Shown in pieces: positions 6,361 to 15,265 of a stretch of DNA of 20,099 nt. The notes under the pieces are model-generated. The model saw nothing but the letters and a program-made list of their open reading frames with translations, ran no database searches and had not been told where the DNA came from. The stretch is from a virus. Made by a program: the position numbers and the translations under genes. Numbering within the stretch: position 1 is the first letter of the stretch; every line of letters starts with the position of its first letter. The stretch is from IMG/VR virus record IMGVR_UViG_3300028844_001386, positions 1 through 20,099 of that record; one strand, written 5' to 3'.

Positions 6361-8295
6361 ATGGCTTTTACAAATAGTTCAATTAATTTAAGTACTACAT
6401 TTGATTTGTCAAATTCCTCTAAGGTGTTCTCTTTTACAGATAATACTGACTATGTAGGAACTTTCGGCATAGCTCTTGCAGATGTAGTTGGTATATTTAC
6501 CATTATAGACCCAACAGGAGCAACAGTTTATCAGAACAATAGTTTTGCATCTCCAGACATAGATGCAGATGTGTCCTTGTCATTTAACACTGTAGAGCTT
6601 CCTTTAGATGTCAATAGACAGGTATTAAAAGGAAATTACTCTATTCAGTATAGAGTTGAAATTACAGGAGCTACAGATCCAGGGCAATACCTCTCAGAAA
6701 GCACGTTTAATTATAGTTTAGATGTACCTTGCTTAAAGTTAGACGTTTCTTATGATTTGGAACAAGCAACTTTAACAAGTGTAGATGTAACTGATTATGG
6801 AAGTTATTTAGTAAGTGTATCTAGAGTTCATACTTTAGTTCCTCCTGTAGAAAGTGGTCTTTCAAATACAGTTTCTTCTTTGGAAAGAGTTACAGCTACT
6901 CCAATAGCTACAAAAACTTGGACTGCTAAGATTGTTTCTACAATTACGGTAGATATAGGTGATGGTCCAATAGTTTACTTATTAGACGGACAAAAAGAAA
7001 TTGTAGTAGTAAAAGCAGATGGTTCTTGCGATTTACATAACTGTATTGAAAGTATTAGTAATAAATACGATGCTCAAAAGAACAGTAATCCAACTTTAGC
7101 TTCTGCAACTAGAAAAGAATTAGATGACGCAGTATTATATTATAATTTATATAAAATGGCGTTACAATGCGGTAATTTAGAATTAGCTGCATCTTATAAA
7201 GGTAAAATATTAGTTTGTACAGATAAGTGTGGTTGTGATACCTCATCATGTTCTGAAACTACTCCTGCTGATTGTGATACATCTATCTCGGAAGTTATAA
7301 ATCCATTTCAGGTAACTACTATTGCAGGACCTCAAGGGCCTCAAGGTATTAAGGGTGGAAATGGTGCTCAAGGAGCAGCAGGCACAAACGGAACAAACGG
7401 AACAAACGGAACAAACGGAACAGATGGAACAAACGGAGCAGACGGTGCTCCAGGAGCTGTAGGAGATCCAGGAGGATATTCTAGTAATTGGCTTTTTTCT
7501 ACAACAACGTCAAGTGGCCCATCTTCTACACAATTAAGGTTTAATTCTGCAACTTCTTCTTCTGTTTCTGAAATTTACGTATCAGACATAAATAGTAACA
7601 GTATAGATGTTAATGAATTTATTGAAAGTTTTAATAATGGTGGAGCGTTTGGAAGGGTTAAACTATTTAAGGCAGATGATGCTACCAAATTTTGGTTTGG
7701 GGAAGTAACTTCTGTAACGGACAATACAACGGACTTTACTTTAGGGGTATCGTATATTGATAGCAACTCTGCATTTTCTTTATCAGATGAGGTGGTACTA
7801 TCATTTACTGGATCAGGACAAGACAATGTTATTTCATTACACAATGACTTTACGTCTAGCGGAAGCTCTAGTGCTTCTCTAGTTCCTGTAAAAACTTTTA
7901 CTTTGTTACGAGATACTTTAAATAAGGTTGGAGATGGATTACTAATAAGAACATCTGCAACTAAAGTAGCTGATCATGTTGGTGCTTTAAATATTAAACT
8001 AGGCACAGGGAATATAAGTCTTCCTGGTTCTTGGAGTTTTCCTGCTCTTAGTATTAATGCAGCTATTAGAATAGAAGTGTTTTATATGACTAATATACAA
8101 TTTTATTATAGACTTAGAATTGATTATACGGATGCAGCAGGAGCTTCTACAGGCTCTTTAACTTTATTTTCTTCTAAAGGTCTTTTTGCTGGTGAAGATT
8201 TCACCCTAGGTAATCTAGACATAGAAGTAATAGTAGCTACTGATGGAGTTCGGACAACAAATATAGAAGACTTTCAGGTAACTAAAATACAATAA
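6361..8295 (+). CDS. Collagen-containing head fibre protein
   Basis: This 644-residue protein is a modular fibre. Residues about 1-125 and 125-220 look like two beta-sandwich domains, probably the part that attaches to the capsid. A Cys-rich helical segment follows, with cysteines at 223, 228, 270, 286, 290, 292, 297 and 305. Residues 323-370 are sixteen uninterrupted Gly-X-Y triplets (GPQ, GPQ, GIK ... GTN, GTN ... GDP), which in phage fibres form a collagen-like trimeric stalk. The distal part (about 371-644) is Ser/Thr/Asn-rich and beta-stranded, likely a knob that binds glycans or surfaces. The position after the capsid gene and the general design match head fibres of crAss-like and other Bacteroidota phages; a tail fibre cannot be excluded. 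No signal peptide is present. Translation starts without a Shine-Dalgarno sequence, after an A-rich leader. Confidence 0.68.
   Translation: MAFTNSSINLSTTFDLSNSSKVFSFTDNTDYVGTFGIALADVVGIFTIIDPTGATVYQNNSFASPDIDADVSLSFNTVELPLDVNRQVLKGNYSIQYRVEITGATDPGQYLSESTFNYSLDVPCLKLDVSYDLEQATLTSVDVTDYGSYLVSVSRVHTLVPPVESGLSNTVSSLERVTATPIATKTWTAKIVSTITVDIGDGPIVYLLDGQKEIVVVKADGSCDLHNCIESISNKYDAQKNSNPTLASATRKELDDAVLYYNLYKMALQCGNLELAASYKGKILVCTDKCGCDTSSCSETTPADCDTSISEVINPFQVTTIAGPQGPQGIKGGNGAQGAAGTNGTNGTNGTNGTDGTNGADGAPGAVGDPGGYSSNWLFSTTTSSGPSSTQLRFNSATSSSVSEIYVSDINSNSIDVNEFIESFNNGGAFGRVKLFKADDATKFWFGEVTSVTDNTTDFTLGVSYIDSNSAFSLSDEVVLSFTGSGQDNVISLHNDFTSSGSSSASLVPVKTFTLLRDTLNKVGDGLLIRTSATKVADHVGALNIKLGTGNISLPGSWSFPALSINAAIRIEVFYMTNIQFYYRLRIDYTDAAGASTGSLTLFSSKGLFAGEDFTLGNLDIEVIVATDGVRTTNIEDFQVTKIQ
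7381..7434 (+). repeat. 9-bp tandem repeat coding Gly-Thr-Asn
   Basis: Six in-frame 9-base units encode GTN GTN GTN GTN GTD GTN. Units 2, 3, 4 and 6 are the exact sequence GGAACAAAC; unit 1 differs by one base and unit 5 (GGAACAGAT) by two. The near-identity at synonymous positions shows recent expansion by slippage rather than only protein-level selection. Gain or loss of units keeps the frame and would change the length of the collagen stalk. Confidence 0.85.
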
Positions 8296-8304
8296 TAAGA
8301 GTCA

Positions 8305-9021
8305 ATGATTTCAATAGACACACTTAAACAATACGTTGATTATATATCAAATAAAGAGCAGTCGGGGAATAACTATTCTCCAAAGCAGTTTAATATGCTT
8401 GTGTCAAGGGCTGTTGATGATATTGAAAGGTGGCTTATAGGATTAGTTTCTGAATATAAGCCAATGCAACCACTTCCAAGTGTAGCTTATGATATTACTC
8501 AAAAAGTAAAGGATGATTTAAGGTTTTTAAAGAATACAGAGGTGTTAAGTGTGGATGCTAATGGTTTTATGGACATTCCCGTAGACTATGTATATTTAGC
8601 ATCTATTGCTTATAGGCGTGTTGAGAACAATGCAGAAACAGGGACTCCTGATGTTGAGCCTATTTCAGTAGAGGTTATGTCAGATGATAATTGGACAGGA
8701 AGATTAAATAACGCTATTAAAAAGCCAACTCACGAATTTCCAGTATGTAACTTTTATGACAAGACTAAAGTTTTGTTTAGTCCTAAAGATTTAGGCTCGG
8801 TTACGTTTACTTATTTAAAAAAAATGGAAACTCCAGTTTGGGGTTATACTTTAGATGTAAACGACAACCCTATATTTGATCCAGTTTCTAGTGTAGACAT
8901 AGATTTACCAGAAATATTATTGAATGATATTGCAAGAGTAATTATAGGTTACATGGGGATAAATATAAGAGAAAACGAATTAATTCAATATGCTGAGTTG
9001 GTAAAAACTAAAGGAATATAG
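8305..9021 (+). CDS. Ring/connector protein 1 (neck or tail ring)
   Basis: This 238-residue protein belongs, by resemblance, to the ring proteins that stack below the portal in crAss-like phages. The helical N-terminus (about 1-80) contains YVDYISNKEQSGNNYSPKQF and YDITQKVKDDLRFL, patterns I recall from this family. Then comes MDIPVDYVYLASIAYRRV (about 88-106), a beta segment shared in outline with the next two proteins, and SVTFTYLKKMETPVWGYTL (about 170-188). The C-terminal helix (about 205-235) follows DLPEILLNDIARVIIGYMG. It begins 9 bases after the fibre stop, with only a weak AAGAG element upstream, and its TAG stop is directly followed by the next ATG, suggesting translational coupling. 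Confidence 0.6.
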   Translation: MISIDTLKQYVDYISNKEQSGNNYSPKQFNMLVSRAVDDIERWLIGLVSEYKPMQPLPSVAYDITQKVKDDLRFLKNTEVLSVDANGFMDIPVDYVYLASIAYRRVENNAETGTPDVEPISVEVMSDDNWTGRLNNAIKKPTHEFPVCNFYDKTKVLFSPKDLGSVTFTYLKKMETPVWGYTLDVNDNPIFDPVSSVDIDLPEILLNDIARVIIGYMGINIRENELIQYAELVKTKGI

Positions 9022-9642
9022 ATGTCATTAACAAAAGCAAAAATAGCAGCATTAATAAGCGAAATCAAACATGGCGGTGATGCACCTTCTAAGCCTAAAT
9101 TTCACTATACTATAATCTATGCTATGGCAGAAGTTGCCAGAAATCAAATTATAGATATTGCTTATAAAGAGATGCGAAAAGATGGTGAAAATAGCCTTCC
9201 AGGAGAATTTTACAAAGCATATAAAAATATAGAAGTTAAAGAGGATTGTGATACTGACAGAAAGTATGTTGATTTGCCTTCAAGAATAATAACATTACCT
9301 CACAACAAAGGGTTGCTTTCAGTAAGTCCTATGAAAGAAGTTAGTAATACTTTTAATATTATGGACGCAGGTTCAGACTCTATATTCTTAGGTTTAGATG
9401 CTGATTCTTTTTATTACCCTGAAGTTTATATTGAAGATGAAAGACTATACTTGAGAAACCTTCCAGTAGGTGTTAGCAGTTTGTTTATTAGAATGATTCC
9501 TGCTATTGACGATTTTAAGAGTGACGATATAATTCCAATTCCTGCTGTGCTAGAAGCAGAATACATTACGATGATTTCAAAATTATTGGACGAAGAAAAA
9601 GAAACGCCACAAGACCATTATAACGATTCTAACGCTAATTAA
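9022..9642 (+). CDS. Ring/connector protein 2
   Basis: This 206-residue protein starts at the base after the preceding stop codon. It shares a layout with its neighbours: a helical N-terminus (about 1-65, with a Tyr-Ala-Met-Ala-Glu-Val-rich helix), then KYVDLPSRIITLPHNKGLLS (about 80-100), a beta-strand region with RLYLRNLPVGVSSLFIRMIP (about 140-160), and a closing helix (about 175-195). This fits a stacked head-tail adaptor or tail ring. AAAGGA upstream (9009-9014, inside the previous gene) may act as a weak ribosome-binding site, unusual here. The exact position in the tail cannot be told from sequence. Confidence 0.52.
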   Translation: MSLTKAKIAALISEIKHGGDAPSKPKFHYTIIYAMAEVARNQIIDIAYKEMRKDGENSLPGEFYKAYKNIEVKEDCDTDRKYVDLPSRIITLPHNKGLLSVSPMKEVSNTFNIMDAGSDSIFLGLDADSFYYPEVYIEDERLYLRNLPVGVSSLFIRMIPAIDDFKSDDIIPIPAVLEAEYITMISKLLDEEKETPQDHYNDSNAN

Positions 9643-9644
9643 TT

Positions 9645-10433
9645 ATGGGAAAAGAACATACATCAGGATATGTATCATTAAACTACATAGTAAATTTAGT
9701 TTTAATGGATATAAATGAAAACACTTCTGTAAAAAGAAAGAAAGCTCTTCAGTATGCTATTTTAGGACTTACAAGGTTAAACTTATATACACTAGATTCT
9801 GTTAGGACAGCTTATTTAACTCAAAATGATAATTTCACCGTAGACGTACCTAACGATTACATAGATTACACAAAGGTTGGGGTGATTGTAGATGGACAAT
9901 TAATAACACTTAGTTTAAATCCAGACATTCCTTTTCCAGATAAGAATAAATGTGCTCCTGCAAGCTCTATGTCTAAAGACGAGAATGGGTTTAATCTTTT
10001 TGGCAGTGATTACTACTTCCCTGACTTTGGATATTCTTATTTAGACTATTATAGAAACGGACAATATGTTGGAGAACAATATGGTTTAGGAGGTGGTCTT
10101 GGGTTATTTGAATTTAGATATAACCCTGAAGACAGGCAAATAGCGTTCACAGACAAGGCTAGTAATGGAGAAATAATATTAGAATATAAATCTTCGGGGA
10201 TAAATAAAGATGGCTCATCTATAATTCCTAGAGAGGCTGTAGAGCCATTAAGAAGGTGGGTTCATTGGCAGTTAGATGAATATAATGATAAGATAGCTCA
10301 GTCAGCTAAAACTCGTAGAGAGCGATTATTTTTAGAGGCTGAGGCTGATTTAAGACATTTTAACTTTATCTTTACTATTGATGAATACATGGACAATAAG
10401 TATTCTGTTTCTAAACAAACAATTAGTAGATAA
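9645..10433 (+). CDS. Ring/connector protein 3
   Basis: This 262-residue protein is the third and clearest of the ring-like set. The N-terminal helices (about 1-60) precede FTVDVPNDYIDYTKVGVIVDG (about 64-84), a Gly/Tyr/Phe-rich loop (about 110-150) and an IAFTDKASNGEIILEYKSSG beta hairpin (about 166-185). The C-terminal helices (about 195-262) contain PREAVEPLRRWVHWQLDEYN and a charged RRERLFLEAEADLRHF helix. Such arrangements are typical of short-tail ring or gatekeeper proteins in Bacteroidota phages. Its last base is the first base of the muzzle-like ATG (TAATG), so the two are translationally coupled. Confidence 0.58.
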   Translation: MGKEHTSGYVSLNYIVNLVLMDINENTSVKRKKALQYAILGLTRLNLYTLDSVRTAYLTQNDNFTVDVPNDYIDYTKVGVIVDGQLITLSLNPDIPFPDKNKCAPASSMSKDENGFNLFGSDYYFPDFGYSYLDYYRNGQYVGEQYGLGGGLGLFEFRYNPEDRQIAFTDKASNGEIILEYKSSGINKDGSSIIPREAVEPLRRWVHWQLDEYNDKIAQSAKTRRERLFLEAEADLRHFNFIFTIDEYMDNKYSVSKQTISR

Positions 10434-13400
10434 TGCAAAACGTAGAAAGAGAGGGCTTTGCTGGTTTAAATTCAGATGATGAGGACAGAGCAATGCCAAA
10501 AGGCGATTATAGAAGTGCTACCAATATAAGAAATGGTTCTAGCGACACAGGAAGCGTTGGTGCCATAGAAAACTTAAAAGGAAATCTGCAAATTGAAGAT
10601 AATCTTCCAGAGGGGGTATATAATACTATAGGAGCCTATGAGGATGTTGTAGGAAACAGCATTATATATTTTCTATTTAATCTTAGCGTAATTAAGCAAA
10701 CACCAACTGGCCCTATATCTAAGGTTGTTAATAATGGCTTAATCATGAGATTCTTCTTAGATACAGAAGAAATAGTCACTGTAGGAAGTAGTAAATTATT
10801 TGATTTTAATGCTGATAGTAATATACACTCTATAGATTTAGTAGATAATAAACTTTATTGGACAGACGGTGAAACAGAGCCAAAGAAGATAAACATTGAT
10901 AAAGGCTTAAATAGTTCTGTCCCTAGAAAAATAAATATATTCTTTCCTGATGCTTATGAGCTATATTGGGATACCAATGTTTACACAGGCTCTATAGAGG
11001 TGACAGATGCTTTTAGTGCAACTACTTTTACCGTATATATTCCAGAAATAGGTGGAGTTCCTACAACTTTAGATAGTTTTTCTAGTCAAGCAGCAGCAGC
11101 AATTAATGATCAAGTAGAGGGTGATAATACTATAGTTGCAAACGCTTGTGGTAGTTTCTTGCAAATAGAATTTTTAAATCCAGGAAATAGCGATATACAG
11201 TTTTTAACAGGAGGGTTTGATTTTTTAGTAGTTCCAGATAATTTTTATAAAAGCATTAACACAGACGTTGTTAATCAAATTAAAGCATCTCCTGCTTGTC
11301 AGCCTAGCTTTGAGTTGTTTGCTAATACAGCAAAGCTTTCTAATTACATTGTTAAAAAGAACTTTCAGTTTGCTGTAAGGTATGTTTTCGATGATAATGA
11401 AAAAACAACACTTAGCCCTTATAGTCTTATTAGTTATCCTGAAGTTTCTTATGGCAATCCTAACGAAAACTTAAATGGAATAAGAATATTTTATACTGAT
11501 GATAGGTTGTTGGATGTATCTTCTAGGGCTGTTATAAAGCAAGTTGAATTGTGCTTTAGAGAGGGAAATGGAGGAAAATGGAAATTAATAGAATCTCTTA
11601 CTGAATCAGAAATTGGAGCTAAAGAGGTAGACCATTTTTTTGATTTTTATAATGACGAAGCATATACTTTTTTACCAGAGGCTGAGTCAAACATTAACTA
11701 TCACGAAGTCCCTAAGAAATCAGATACTCAAGAATTTGTTGAAAACAGGCTTTATCATGGAGGAATAACTAGAGGTTTTGATCCAGTGTGTGTTGAGGCT
11801 GACATTAATATTGGTTATAATAACCCTATTGAAATTCCAGACACATATTCAATTTCAGGCTCAATACTTATAAAAAATAAATATAAGACAAATGATTATT
11901 CGCAGCAAGTTATATGGCAAGAGGATGAAGGAGGGGCTATTAAATTTGGAGGTGTCGATGGAAACACTAAACTAAATACAGATGAAGAATATGACCAAGG
12001 AATACCTTTAGGAGGGTTTGTTGTTTATTTAGCAGGAACCGATTTTTATGCTATTACAGAACAAGATGTTAGATTATCAGCTCCAACTGTCGGTAATAGG
12101 GGTGTATATAGAGCTTGGTCAAATTCAGATAAAACTGATATGGAGCATGCTATTGAAGATGGCCCTATATATCAAAGGTTTGAAATAAAAAATGTTCCTC
12201 CAGGAAAGTATATGATGAGGGTAGCTAGTCATAAAACAACATCGGATTCACTAGCAAATGGGAGCTATCAAAACACTAGTACAACTGTGTCTTATGATCC
12301 TAGAGTTTCACTTGTTTGGGGTACTGAAAAAATAGTTGAAGTAACAAGTTCAAATGTAACATATGATCCTGCTGTAGAGGGATTTTCTGTAATGGATTTT
12401 TCTGATCCAGGTGGGGGAACCGCTGTAGCTCAAGTAGGTTATTTAATCGAAGATGATTCAGGTGTTTTAAATGAGTTTGGACCTCCTATAGAACTAGCAA
12501 GGGTAGGATTAACTACATTAGCTCTAGGGGCTTTTGCATCAGGGCCAAATGAGGCCATACAATACGTCAACGCAAGAGCATATACTGATCACAATGGGTT
12601 TTATTATGCGTTTGGACCTAGTGTTGGTATTGATACAGGTGGAGTTATATCACTATCAAACTCCTTATCAATAGATGGATTTCAAGGGCCTGGTTCTTCT
12701 AGTGTTTTAGGTAGTAATTATTTACAAGGAAGTAATCCTAATTTAGATGTTTCTTCTAAAGTAAAAATAAAAGGCTTTGTTAGAAATGACGCTGGTTTTG
12801 GGGCAGAAGGAGTTGTTATTGTGCCTAGATTTGCAAGGCCAACACAAACAGATGGAAACGGAAACTATAGTAAAAATCTTTACGGTGATACTTACTTATA
12901 TGACACTTCTGTATCTCCTCTTAATGCAGCTAGAAGAGATCCGTCTGTTTTAACGATTGGCTATCCTTTATGGGCTGAGTTTTCGGTTGATAATTCTGGA
13001 TACCCTCTTATAGGAGTAGGAACAAATACAGGTTATTACAATGTAAATAATCCATTTGAGCTTAATGATAATGAAATAACTTCTTCTGAAGTGGGTGGTG
13101 GCTCAGGATTTAAGAGAGGCTATGATGGTAGATTTGGTATAATATATAGAGACAATGGAAGTAGGGTTTCACAGGTATTCACTGATGAAAGTTTACAAAC
13201 TCATGTTAATTTTTATACAGAAAGAAATGAGTATGGAGTGCAAGAAAACTATGGTAAACCATCTTTAGAATGGTCTATAGCACATAAAGCTCCTGAGTGG
13301 GCTACAAACTATCAATGGGTAAGAACTAAAAATGAATCTGCATTAGACTTTTTTCAATTTATCATTTCTGATGTAACTTTTTATGACGAGGATAATAACG

Positions 13401-15238
13401 TAACAGGGGCTTTTGCTAGTGCTGTTAAAGTCGTAATGAACCTAGCTAATATCACTCAATATGGGGATCAAAACCCAGGGACAACAGTTTCTATGCCTGC
13501 TTCAATAGACTTAGATTGGAGGATTAGATTTATAAACACTGCTGGTGGAAGTTATTATGACTTTTTTGACGAGGCTTTAGTTGAGGCAGACCCGACAACA
13601 CTTGCTATTGCAAAAAACTCAGAAATAGAGCCTTTAGCAGGAGGGCTTATTGAGGTTTATCGTCCACAAAGACTTTCTGAAACCAAGCTTTATTACGAAT
13701 TTGGCCAGTGTTATGAGGTTGTAAATGGCTTTCACCAAGGGCCTGCTAAAAACCAGTCTGAATGGAAGTTTACAGATAATCAGTTTAACACAGGAAACTT
13801 GTCTTTTATAGGTAGTGGTTCTCATGATTTTGTAGTTGGTCAAATTGTAGATGTTTATCAAGACTATCCATATACAAATGGAACTTATAATGGAAAAGCT
13901 ACAATAATAGAGATACCTACATCTAACTCAATAGTTTTAGATAAAGCATTTGGAGCCACTTCTGGTCCTGAAGGTGGAATTATTATAGGAAGAGCTAGTG
14001 GTGTGTTTGAGAGGGGCGATTCTTATTACAGAACAAGAGTCATGACATATAATAATCTTGTAGATAGAGTAACAAAAGCTATTGAGGATCCTAATATATC
14101 AGATTTTTATGATAGTGAGCATACAGACATAGGTAGGTTACATATAGAGGCTCCGTTAGAAAAAGAAAAGAAAGAAGAGTCTCTTATAGTTTTTAGTGAC
14201 TTTTTAGATGAAGCATCAAACATTAATAAGTTAAATGACTTTATAGGGGTAAACAATGAGTTGTTGCCGATTGAATATGGAGCTATAAGAAAACTAATTA
14301 AAGCAAATAATGTTTTATTATCTATATGTGAGCTTAGGACGGTTTCTTTATATATAAACGAGGCTGTAATTACATCTGCATCTGGTGATGACACTTTAGT
14401 AGCTACAGAAAGGGTTATTGGAAATGTTCGGGCTATGCAAGACCATTATGGAACTATTAACCCTGAGAGCGTTTATGAAAGGGAAGGAACCGTTGTTTTT
14501 TGGGACGGACTAAAAGGTGCGGTGGTTCAAGTGTCTAGCAATGGCTTATTTCCTATATCATCATTTAAGATGGTTAAACACTTTAATGATATATCTAAAG
14601 CTTATAGAGATTCTGGAAAAGAAATGAGAGTATATGGTGTAAATGACCAATACTTCAAGGATAATTTATTAGTTTTTGAAGGAGTTACTGGTTTTGTTGA
14701 TCCTCAAACTGTAGTATATTCAAATCAAATAAAAAGATGGACTAGTTTTAGAGATTATGTTCCAGAAAGAGTTGCAAGTACTTCTATGAAGCTTATAACA
14801 TTTAATGACGGAAAGTTATACGTTCATAATTCTAATCCTATTCACAATAACTTCTATGGTACTCAGTACACATCTAAGATACAAACGGTTTCTAATGAAA
14901 ATGCTAAAAACATTAAAGTATTTAGAGCTATGTCTTATGAGTCTAACCTACCTTGGTCAGCTCCTTTAATCACTGTACCTGCTAATAGTCAGTATAAATT
15001 AGGTATGCAAAGTAGGTTAAAAGCAGGTAAGTTTATCAATAAAGAAGGTATATATTATTCGGAGTTTTTAAAAGATTTAAATTCTCCTGGATTTGCTACT
15101 GCTACAGAAGCTTTGATTGATGGCAGAGACTTGAGAGGAAAGGTTCTTGAAATGGTTTTAGAGTCTGATAATACCGAACATACAGTATTATTTTCTTTAA
15201 ATGTCAAATCTACTCCTAGCGAAATGTCGAATAGGTGA
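10433..15238 (+). CDS. Giant tail muzzle/stabilisation-like protein
   Basis: At 1601 residues this is the largest complete gene. The N-terminus (about 8-51: GFAGLNSDDEDRAMPKGDYR, then NIRNGSSDTGSVGAIENLKGN) resembles the start of the large muzzle or stabilisation proteins that close the tail of crAss-like phages; such proteins often form beta-propeller-like repeats, and KLYWTDGETEPKKINI (about 141-156) fits one blade. Residues about 525-605 and 777-825 look like inserted carboxypeptidase-regulatory/Cna-B-like beta-sandwiches: the first ends FEIKNVPPGKYMMRVASH, the second has KIKGFVRNDAGFGAEGVVIV followed by TDGNGNYSKN. The rest is beta-rich, including propeller-like blades at about 1290-1480, and ends with a strand region (about 1560-1595). 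It follows the ring genes, as expected for the tail tip, and stops with TGA directly followed by TAA. The role in DNA retention or receptor contact is inference. Confidence 0.65.
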   Translation: MQNVEREGFAGLNSDDEDRAMPKGDYRSATNIRNGSSDTGSVGAIENLKGNLQIEDNLPEGVYNTIGAYEDVVGNSIIYFLFNLSVIKQTPTGPISKVVNNGLIMRFFLDTEEIVTVGSSKLFDFNADSNIHSIDLVDNKLYWTDGETEPKKINIDKGLNSSVPRKINIFFPDAYELYWDTNVYTGSIEVTDAFSATTFTVYIPEIGGVPTTLDSFSSQAAAAINDQVEGDNTIVANACGSFLQIEFLNPGNSDIQFLTGGFDFLVVPDNFYKSINTDVVNQIKASPACQPSFELFANTAKLSNYIVKKNFQFAVRYVFDDNEKTTLSPYSLISYPEVSYGNPNENLNGIRIFYTDDRLLDVSSRAVIKQVELCFREGNGGKWKLIESLTESEIGAKEVDHFFDFYNDEAYTFLPEAESNINYHEVPKKSDTQEFVENRLYHGGITRGFDPVCVEADINIGYNNPIEIPDTYSISGSILIKNKYKTNDYSQQVIWQEDEGGAIKFGGVDGNTKLNTDEEYDQGIPLGGFVVYLAGTDFYAITEQDVRLSAPTVGNRGVYRAWSNSDKTDMEHAIEDGPIYQRFEIKNVPPGKYMMRVASHKTTSDSLANGSYQNTSTTVSYDPRVSLVWGTEKIVEVTSSNVTYDPAVEGFSVMDFSDPGGGTAVAQVGYLIEDDSGVLNEFGPPIELARVGLTTLALGAFASGPNEAIQYVNARAYTDHNGFYYAFGPSVGIDTGGVISLSNSLSIDGFQGPGSSSVLGSNYLQGSNPNLDVSSKVKIKGFVRNDAGFGAEGVVIVPRFARPTQTDGNGNYSKNLYGDTYLYDTSVSPLNAARRDPSVLTIGYPLWAEFSVDNSGYPLIGVGTNTGYYNVNNPFELNDNEITSSEVGGGSGFKRGYDGRFGIIYRDNGSRVSQVFTDESLQTHVNFYTERNEYGVQENYGKPSLEWSIAHKAPEWATNYQWVRTKNESALDFFQFIISDVTFYDEDNNVTGAFASAVKVVMNLANITQYGDQNPGTTVSMPASIDLDWRIRFINTAGGSYYDFFDEALVEADPTTLAIAKNSEIEPLAGGLIEVYRPQRLSETKLYYEFGQCYEVVNGFHQGPAKNQSEWKFTDNQFNTGNLSFIGSGSHDFVVGQIVDVYQDYPYTNGTYNGKATIIEIPTSNSIVLDKAFGATSGPEGGIIIGRASGVFERGDSYYRTRVMTYNNLVDRVTKAIEDPNISDFYDSEHTDIGRLHIEAPLEKEKKEESLIVFSDFLDEASNINKLNDFIGVNNELLPIEYGAIRKLIKANNVLLSICELRTVSLYINEAVITSASGDDTLVATERVIGNVRAMQDHYGTINPESVYEREGTVVFWDGLKGAVVQVSSNGLFPISSFKMVKHFNDISKAYRDSGKEMRVYGVNDQYFKDNLLVFEGVTGFVDPQTVVYSNQIKRWTSFRDYVPERVASTSMKLITFNDGKLYVHNSNPIHNNFYGTQYTSKIQTVSNENAKNIKVFRAMSYESNLPWSAPLITVPANSQYKLGMQSRLKAGKFINKEGIYYSEFLKDLNSPGFATATEALIDGRDLRGKVLEMVLESDNTEHTVLFSLNVKSTPSEMSNR

Positions 15239-15249
15239 TAAAAAATTAA

Positions 15250-15258
15250 TATATTTAC
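15250..15258 (+). promoter_or_regulatory. Promoter-like box TATATTTAC before the cupin-like gene
   Basis: Identical in all nine bases to the box at 6338, and 7 bases before the ATG at 15266. If transcription starts about 7 bases downstream of the box, the mRNA would be leaderless or nearly so. It lies in one of the few gaps between genes. No -33 box is evident. Confidence 0.42.
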
Positions 15259-15265
15259 AAGATAT

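Noticed and set aside
7381-7434. CRISPR-like or regulatory repeat array
   Set aside because: Units are 9 bases, contiguous and in frame, and encode Gly-Thr-Asn triplets of a collagen stalk; there are no spacers.
13634-14394. Two minus-strand frames opposite the muzzle-like gene
   Set aside because: Both lie wholly inside a continuous 1601-codon gene, lack promoters and have no recognisable product.
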